Assembly (NCBI GenBank): GCA_027475525.1
Contig: JAMWFC010000130.1
Coordinates: forward strand, 496,001-560,000
DNA: 64,000 bases
Direction of reading: 5' to 3'
From: Macrolepiota albuminosa
Taxonomy: Eukaryota; Basidiomycota; Agaricomycetes; Agaricales; Agaricaceae
Position numbers and translations under genes: made by a program. Shown piece by piece: positions 58,047-64,000 of the stretch (position 1 is its first letter; every line of letters starts with the position of its first letter). The notes under the pieces are model-generated. The model did no database searches, was not told where the DNA came from, and worked only from the letters and a program-made list of their open reading frames with translations.

Positions 58047-58997
58047 CTAACTGTACATCTCGTGTTTGGCCGGCCTACGATCAGAGGGTACCAGCGCTGA
58101 CCCTGAGACAGAGTGCTGATTGCCGAACGTTGGCGCAGGAGAAAGACTGCGTTCAGTGGTGGGTAGCCTGGAATCAAAGCGAGTAATCTCATCATAGGTT
58201 GGCGGATCATCCATGGGAATCGCGGAGCGTCGGGAGTCAGAGGCTGGCGGATCTTCCATGAGGATTGCGGAGCGTCGGGAGTCAAAGGCATCCAATGCTG
58301 CATTGCTATTGTGCTTCCTCCGGTGATTCTACATTTAATTTGGCATAGAATACATGATTTTGCACTTTACTGAAGTAAATAAAACTCACCAAGAGGAAAA
58401 GAATAATGAATAATAGCGCCACAACGCCAACAAGTCCGCCAACTGTACCTACAACGATAGCCACGACGTTGATACCAGATCTAGAAGGTTCAACCTGTGT
58501 TACACTTGCTGAAGCAGATGCGATCGAACTAGAAGCTGTGGTCAACGATGAAGGTGCTGAGCTCGAGGTGATGTGAACAGATAGGGTATTAATAGGTGTA
58601 GAGACCTCAAATCGACGATCAAATCAAAATCGGTCAATAACTTACATCAAGAGAAGATCAAGCTTACAACTGCTGTATGTGTAGTAGTGATGGGATCCGC
58701 AGCTGTTACCATTGACATGGCAATGCTTGACGTTGCGTTCTTAATCTTTGCGATCGAAGTGGAGGCTCCAGAAATGCTGGTACTTGCTAGAGGTGAGCCG
58801 CTCGTTGCGTGGACTGCCGGCACGGGAGTGGTGTCATGTGCTGTGGCCGTGATAGTTGTTACAAGTGTTAGTGCAGTGGTGGTCGTGGCAGGTGTTGGCG
58901 CAGGGGTAGTCGTAGCAAGTGCTGGGGCCGTCGTAGTCGTGTGTAATTCTATCGAATGGTGGTCCCTAGTGATGGTAGGAAGATTTCCATGCGACAT
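58047..58997 (-). CDS. Single-pass membrane protein with Ser/Thr-rich ectodomain and PPxY tail
   Basis: Exon 58997-about 58675 gives MSHGNLPTITRDHHSIE, then a mucin-like Thr/Ala/Pro region (TTTTAPALATTTPAPTPA). A spliced exon (about 58614-58390) continues VSTPINTLSVHITSSSAPSS, TTASSSIASASASV and a single membrane helix GINVVAIVVGTVGGLVGVVA. The last exon holds two tandem repeats with DSRRSAI and DDPP, then PPTYDEI and the tail HEMYS at 58047. PPTY is a PPxY motif, typically bound by WW domains of Nedd4/Rsp5 ligases. Heavy O-glycosylation of the ectodomain is expected. No signal peptide is visible at the chosen start, so an upstream exon is possible. The layout resembles fungal wall-stress sensors, but no WSC or other sensor domain is seen. 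Confidence 0.65.
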
Positions 58998-60025
58998 CGC
59001 TTTCCAAAGGAAGGTCGGTCTGAACCTAGTGATGAGCTCTTGTGGATTGGCAGGACCTCTTCAGGTGGAAGTTGAAGCTACTTGAATGGTCGCAACGCCT
59101 CGATATGTCTGCGGGATAGATGGATAAACAGTTGGTTGTTGTATGATGAAAAGTTAAGGAAGGTGGGTCTTGAAGGACAGGGACACAGAGCGAGGGTAAG
59201 AGGACAGAGGGATGCTCTGCCACAGCTCAGCCAATGGGGAGGGACGTCGAATAGAATCAGAGATAGAAAGGAAAATTCATCACAAACATATATTCCGAGA
59301 TCTAGAATAGATCGAGGTTTTTCTGTGCAGCGGACTATGTGTGGGAAAAATGTCTTCGATTTTTGNNNNNNNNNNNNNNNNNNNNNNNNNNNNNNNNNNN
59401 NNNNNNNNNNNNNNNNNNNNNNNNNNNNNNNNNNNNNNNNNNNNNNNNNNNNNNNNNNNNNNNNNTATCGTCGACGTTTTGATCAAATTCGGCAGGTAGA
59501 TCTCGGTCACGCCGTGCTAGCAACGGCCCATACAAGCAAGTAACATATATGAGGGACGTATATCAGTCATGGATGAGAAGATCTGAGTGTACTTGACAAG
59601 ACTGGGAATGTTCTGATATCGACTGTCGAAGAAACAGAGCTATATATCGATCTTGCACGAGGGACGTGAGGCGAGCACATATTGATTGATTGTTTTCGGA
59701 TTGACACAAGATCGTCTCCATAATTAACTACATTACGTAAGAGACCGTCGAACTGGTAGCAAATACGCAACGGAGAGAAAGAAAGCGCTAATGATGGCGC
59801 GGTAGAACTTTTCTGACTGGCAATCAAATGACATTTTGGAAATTCTCTTCGTCGGGATTATGCACGGTTACAACTCTATTTAACTCACCAAAAAAATCGA
59901 GTACAACACTATGCTCACGGCTGTGGACGGCGCTTGTCGTCTCCGGAATACTGTCACACCAAACCATTGGGATAACAATTTCCAGCCGTTCCGAACCTTT
60001 TCACGCAGCCTTCACTCGACACAAA
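58998..60025. other. Intergenic region including an assembly gap
   Basis: No gene supported. The gap at 59366-59465 may hide the first exon of the membrane protein. Confidence 0.5.
59366..59465. other. Assembly gap of exactly 100 N
   Basis: A run of 100 N, the usual placeholder for a gap of unknown size. Confidence 0.99.
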
Positions 60026-61627
60026 CTACTCATCCGCAACTTTAATAACCGCCTTCGCCTGATTGTCCCCCTTCTGCACCTGCAAAATCACCTCGCCAAC
60101 TTTATCCAACCCCTCCGTGACCTCTTCCGTATACTTAATCTCCCCGTTCTTCAATTTCTTGGGGATCGTCGAGTAGAACTCTTCTTGATATTTGTCCCCG
60201 AGACGACCGACGACGAAACCTTGCATTGTGATACTTTTGGCGACGATATGCATGAGGTTCTGCGTGTTGGTGAAGTGAGTAAGGTGGTGAAAGGAGAAAA
60301 GGGGACTTACTTTGATAGGTCGACCCCCAGTGTTGTAACCTGAGGGGATATATTGTAAGAACTTAAGCGTTTGGAGAAAAAGAAGAAAACAATACCCGAA
60401 ATCATGCCACATTCCTGTTACGTGCAGTTCGTAAGGCATTTGTGTTGCGAAGGAAAAAGAACGAGGAACATACAATAAATCTCGCACCAACCTTTGCCCC
60501 TTCGAGCGCAGCTTCCAACATATCGCCACCTACATTATCCCAGAAGCTGGACATCATGATCAGCCAACAGGACATTGAGAATGCGGCGCGACGCACATGT
60601 CAATAGGACCTTCCTTCTCCAACACCTGCGCCGTGTTGGTAGTCTTGTAGTTGAACACAATGTCAGCACCGATGTTCTTCATGAATGCGACTTTATCATC
60701 CGAGCCTGCAGAGGCGATGACTTTGAGACCGTCGAGTTTTGCTAATTGGATGACAAAACTAGCGATTGATGCGACTCTTTAGACTCTATTGCTTGCTATG
60801 TGCTTAAAACTCACGACCCGACAGAACCTATATGTATATAACCGTCAGAAATGCTACAAAATAGTGGTTGGAACCATACCTCCTCCAGTAGTAACAAACA
60901 CAACCTCTCCTTTCTTTGCCTTCGAGTACTCCTTCCACGCGTAGTACGCCGCTTGTCCTGTGGTACCGACACATACACAATCAATCTCGACTTATCAACG
61001 GTTGCAGCTCACCAGGCATCCCCGCAGCACCTAAATACACACTCCACGGCAACCCCTCCTCATTCTCAATGACCACTAATCCCTGGGACTCTAGATCCTT
61101 GAACACACTGTACTCTTGGTGCGGAATGACGCCGTACACGTGCGATCCGACTTTGACTTTGGCGTTCTCAGAGCGAACGACGACGCCGACGCCATGGCTG
61201 ACCAAACTGTAAAAGAGATATCGAAGATAACCTCACGATGGCGAAGAGGAATGGAATATAATTTACGATTCGCCAAGCACGAAAGGCGTCTAAGCAACGA
61301 ATTTTATTCAGGACACTAAAAACCACTTTGGGCGCACAACGTACGTACCGTATACGACTTGACAATCGGGTCGCACATACGAGCTCTGAAATACGGATCG
61401 ATAGAGAGCACGAGGGTTTTGAGTACGAACCCGCCGTCGAGAGGCGTGTTCTGGATGTCGATCTTCTGGGTGTCGTCGTAGACTGTTGTTTCGCCTGGAA
61501 CAGGGTACCCTGTGAATGTGTATCACTATTAATACCACTATGTCGACTTGGATGTGATACGAGTCCAGGAAGACGAACCTGTAGGTGCGGAATTGAAGAT
61601 CGTCCGTGCGTTTCTGACGGGTGCCAT
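60026..61627 (-). CDS. Zinc-independent MDR reductase (leukotriene B4 dehydrogenase / prostaglandin reductase-like)
   Basis: Read right to left. Exon 1 (61627-about 61579) MAPVRNARTIFNSAPTG splices to YPVPGETTVYDDTQKIDIQN, then GGFVLKTLVLSIDPYFRARM, the MSVDPYMR-type motif of the family. Further exons give LVSHGVGVVVRSENAKVKVG, GLPWSVYLGAAGMPG, QAAYYAWKEYSKAKKGEVVF and VTTGGG-GSVGS, the NADPH-binding loop. LDGLKVIASAGSDDKVAFM, IGADIVFNYKTT, DNVGGDMLEAALEGAKVGAR, ECGMISGYN and GFVVGRLGDKYQEEF follow. It ends QAKAVIKVADE at 60026. No zinc ligands are present. It should reduce activated C=C bonds of enones or enals with NADPH in the cytosol; the natural substrate is unknown. Confidence 0.87.
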
Positions 61628-62484
61628 GGTTATGCGTGAAATAAGTAGGAACGGGAAAGGACAAGGTCGTTAACAAGATTCCTTATAAGACGAGGGCACT
61701 GTCGATTGCCGTGTTGGCATCCTTACTAACACGGGAGACAACGGATATATGAGACGCTTACTTGTGGTATGTAACTGTCTGCGAATGATCGTTGAATCAG
61801 AATTGAATCAAACATGAGCACATGTGGGAGTAATCGATTCAATCAAGGGACCGGAGAATTACGTGGACTTGAAAGTGATTTACAAACTGCTTTGGCAGTA
61901 TCTTTGCTACTCACCATGACCGTGGACATTATATTGGGACATCGACCTTCAAGCAGAACGGTTGCGGTTTAACGAGCCAAACAAGTCAAAAAAAGAAGTT
62001 TGGTAGGAACACGCGGAGACACAGCCACGCTTGACATTCTCAATCTGATCACACTTGATCTCCGACGCTCAAACAAAGAATACCTCCGGCGGCTTGCAGC
62101 GGCCTCTGGCTTACGCGAGATCTTTTGAATTATTGACATTGTTGAGATGAGATCGACTTGTAAAGGATCTTTCAAACGTGTCTCCTTTGCCGAAAGAACG
62201 GGGCGCGTATTATTTCTGAGGCAGAGACTCTATGTTCTGGGTTGCTAGAAAGAGTGAGTGGTTGGATTCCAAACTTTCTTTTTTCTTTCAACTTGTACAT
62301 ATGCCGAAATTTATCTGTATCAGTTCTCCACCTGAGCGTGGTCCTGCCTGCTCTTTGGTCGACGTAAACGCGGGTTCCGAGGCTAAGGAGCGTTTTCGGA
62401 GGCCTCTGCGTGGTCAGCGCTTTTCAGACCGCCGAGTTCAGGGCCGTTTCCGGTTCAGTGCCAGTGTTTGGCAGATGCTGAGCA
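61628..62484. other. Intergenic region
   Basis: Holds the reductase promoter at its left side. Open frames at 61969-62175 (-) and 62232-62507 (+) carry no recognised motif. Confidence 0.5.
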
Positions 62485-62885
62485 TGTTAGAACCTATGTC
62501 ACACTAGTATCTGATACAAGAATGTAACCACCTCAGTTCAATGTGCGTAATTGACTATATTCATGTCGTACCTGATACAAGAATGTAACTATTGGTATGT
62601 CATGAGTAAGATATAGAAGTGGCAGGAATGGAACTCACCCTCAGTTCAATGTGCGTAATTGACTGAGGGTGTGGAATGGGGGAGTGTCTTATTTAAGTAG
62701 ATACGGGACAAAGGGAGCTTTGTCCCTAGCATGACGGTGGCCAGACAGCGGCCAGACAGTGAGTGTGATGGGGACAAAGAAAGCTTTGTCCCTAGTGCAT
62801 GGTTGAGTGGTGTGTGATGTTGGAGAGTGTGATTCAATCGAGGGTCGAGGATGTGTCGTCATTTGTGGGCGTGTGGGCGCTAACA
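62485..62885 (-). repeat. 3' LTR of a copia element
   Basis: 401 bp; on the minus strand it runs TGTTAGCGCC to GGTTCTAACA. Purine tract GCTGAGGAGGAG adjoins it at 62886-62897. Inside are two duplicated pairs: CTGATACAAGAATGTAAC (62512, 62569) and CAGTTCAATGTGCGTAATTG (near 62533, 62644). Confidence 0.8.
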
Positions 62886-62936
62886 CTCCTCCTCAGCTGA
62901 GACCTCGCATCGTTGTTAGCTCCTCCTCGAGTGGAA

Positions 62937-64000
62937 TCATGGGCCTGGAAGTAGACCCAGAAGCATCCATAGCCGAGTGAATATGGGTGCTGCCAGGGCT
63001 TTAGTGAAAAGATTGGCGATGTTGTACTTGGTGTTTATGTATCGCATGCAAACTTCATTCGATTGAACGCGCTCACATAAGAAGTGGTACTTAATGTCGA
63101 CGTGTTTCATGTGAGCGTGCAGTGTTGGGTCTTCAGATAAGTTTGTCGTGGCATTATTGTCACACAGGATTGGCATGGGTCTTGCAGTGACTTCTTTGTG
63201 ATCTATGGCATTGAATAGTGCTTGCAGCCATATACATTCTTGCGTGCTCTCGAACGCGGCCATGTATTCGGCCTCACAAGATGATGCGGCAACTGTCTTC
63301 TGTTTTTGAGCAGCCCAGGACACTATCCCTGACCCCAAGCTCCATGCATAGCCTCCAACGCTACATCTGGTGTCAACGCAGTTGGCCCAATCGGAGTCTG
63401 TGAAGCCAACAAGATTGACCGGACCAGTTTCGGATTTCCCTCCTAATGTGAGCTTTAAGTCACGTGTGCCCTTGAGGTACCGTACCAGTTGTATGGCAGC
63501 TGTCCAATGGACTCCGGTGTAGTTCTCGACGAACTGTGTGAGCTGCCTGACCGCATATGCTATGTCCAGGTGGGTAGATATAGCAAGGTATAGTAGGCAT
63601 CCCACGAGTGAGCAATACGGTGTCTTCTGGATGGTGCTGAGCTCCTCCTGTGATAGGGAAGCTCTGTCAATTTTCTGGAGCTTGAGGCCTGGGTCCATGG
63701 GGAGAGACAGTGGCGTAGCTGATTTCTGACCAAACTGCGAGATGATTTTGTTGATTAGAGATGTCTGGGATAGGCAAACGAGTGAGTGTTCTTGATCCCA
63801 TTCAACAGCGATTTCAACGACAAATCTCGGCATGCCCAAGTTGGATATCGACCAGACAGTTTGCATCTGGTCCTTGAGTCTGTCATTCTCAGATTTGCAG
63901 CTTGCTATCACCAGGAAGTCATCAACATGGAGTGTGGCTATTGTCGTGCCATGGTTGGTTTTACGATAGTAGATACACGACTCACATGCCAGGCGTGTGA
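62937..64000 (-). CDS. Ty1/copia pol, end of reverse transcriptase and RNase H, 5' partial
   Basis: The frame enters from the right window edge and is open to TGA 62939-62937. At the edge it reads CESCIYYRKTNHGTTIATLH and the catalytic HVDDFLV, the copia RT active site. Then come FGQKSATPLSLPMDPG, VGCLLYLAISTHLDIAYAVR and QLTQFVENYTGVHW of the RT thumb. RNase H has LVGFTDSDWANCVDTRCSVG, SWAAQKQKTVAASSCEAEYM, LCDNNATTNL and HVDIKYHFLCERV. The C terminus is LLGLLPGP. No stop interrupts the 354 codons in view, so this copy may be young. 5' LTR, gag and integrase are outside the window. Confidence 0.92.
   Translation of the reverse strand, partial: TRLACESCIYYRKTNHGTTIATLHVDDFLVIASCKSENDRLKDQMQTVWSISNLGMPRFVVEIAVEWDQEHSLVCLSQTSLINKIISQFGQKSATPLSLPMDPGLKLQKIDRASLSQEELSTIQKTPYCSLVGCLLYLAISTHLDIAYAVRQLTQFVENYTGVHWTAAIQLVRYLKGTRDLKLTLGGKSETGPVNLVGFTDSDWANCVDTRCSVGGYAWSLGSGIVSWAAQKQKTVAASSCEAEYMAAFESTQECIWLQALFNAIDHKEVTARPMPILCDNNATTNLSEDPTLHAHMKHVDIKYHFLCERVQSNEVCMRYINTKYNIANLFTKALAAPIFTRLWMLLGLLPGP

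Overview
The window is eukaryotic nuclear DNA from a filamentous fungus, most probably a mushroom-forming basidiomycete. The signs are short GT-AG introns of about 45-120 bp in almost every host gene, a Zn2Cys6 regulator with a fungal transcription-factor domain, an SNG1/DUF3533 membrane protein, a lineage-type kinase-like gene, and DIRS, chromodomain Ty3 and Ty1/copia retrotransposons. No tRNA, rRNA or CRISPR was seen. All exon joins were inferred by eye, without alignments.

Layout. 1-16.0 kb is host DNA: the end of a J-domain co-chaperone (+), a Zn2Cys6 regulator (-), riboflavin kinase (+), a tiny two-exon gene (-), a class V aminotransferase (+), an unidentified coding fragment (-), a five-exon gene of unknown function (+) and a kinase-like gene (-). 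16.5-22.0 kb is a decayed DIRS element (-). 22.2-22.7 kb is an almost perfect 456-bp palindrome. 23.0-54.2 kb is a nest of LTR retrotransposons. The oldest is chromovirus B (-). Its sister A (+, 23620-35312, TSD ACCAG) and an unrelated element C (+, 36238-43890, TSD ATGG) landed inside the same accessory ORF of B, and a solo-LTR-like insert sits in B's gag-pro region. 54.2-62.5 kb is host DNA again: the DUF3533 protein (+), a Ser/Thr-rich single-pass membrane protein (-), a 100-N gap and an MDR-family reductase (-). The window ends inside a copia element (-).

A and B carry gag-protease, RT-RNase H-integrase-chromodomain and then three further ORFs of unknown function. C has gag and protease but no visible reverse transcriptase. 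It also carries a block of divergent tandem repeats and, antisense to its own genome, a three-exon gene whose introns are still present. B shows strong CpG decay relative to A.

One technical signal matters for every reading-frame call. Nine exact tandem duplications, each precisely 77 bp, occur in a host gene, in A and in C, and each breaks a reading frame. They look like untrimmed k-mer overlaps left by assembly. Where a gene crosses one, I describe it as if one copy were removed.
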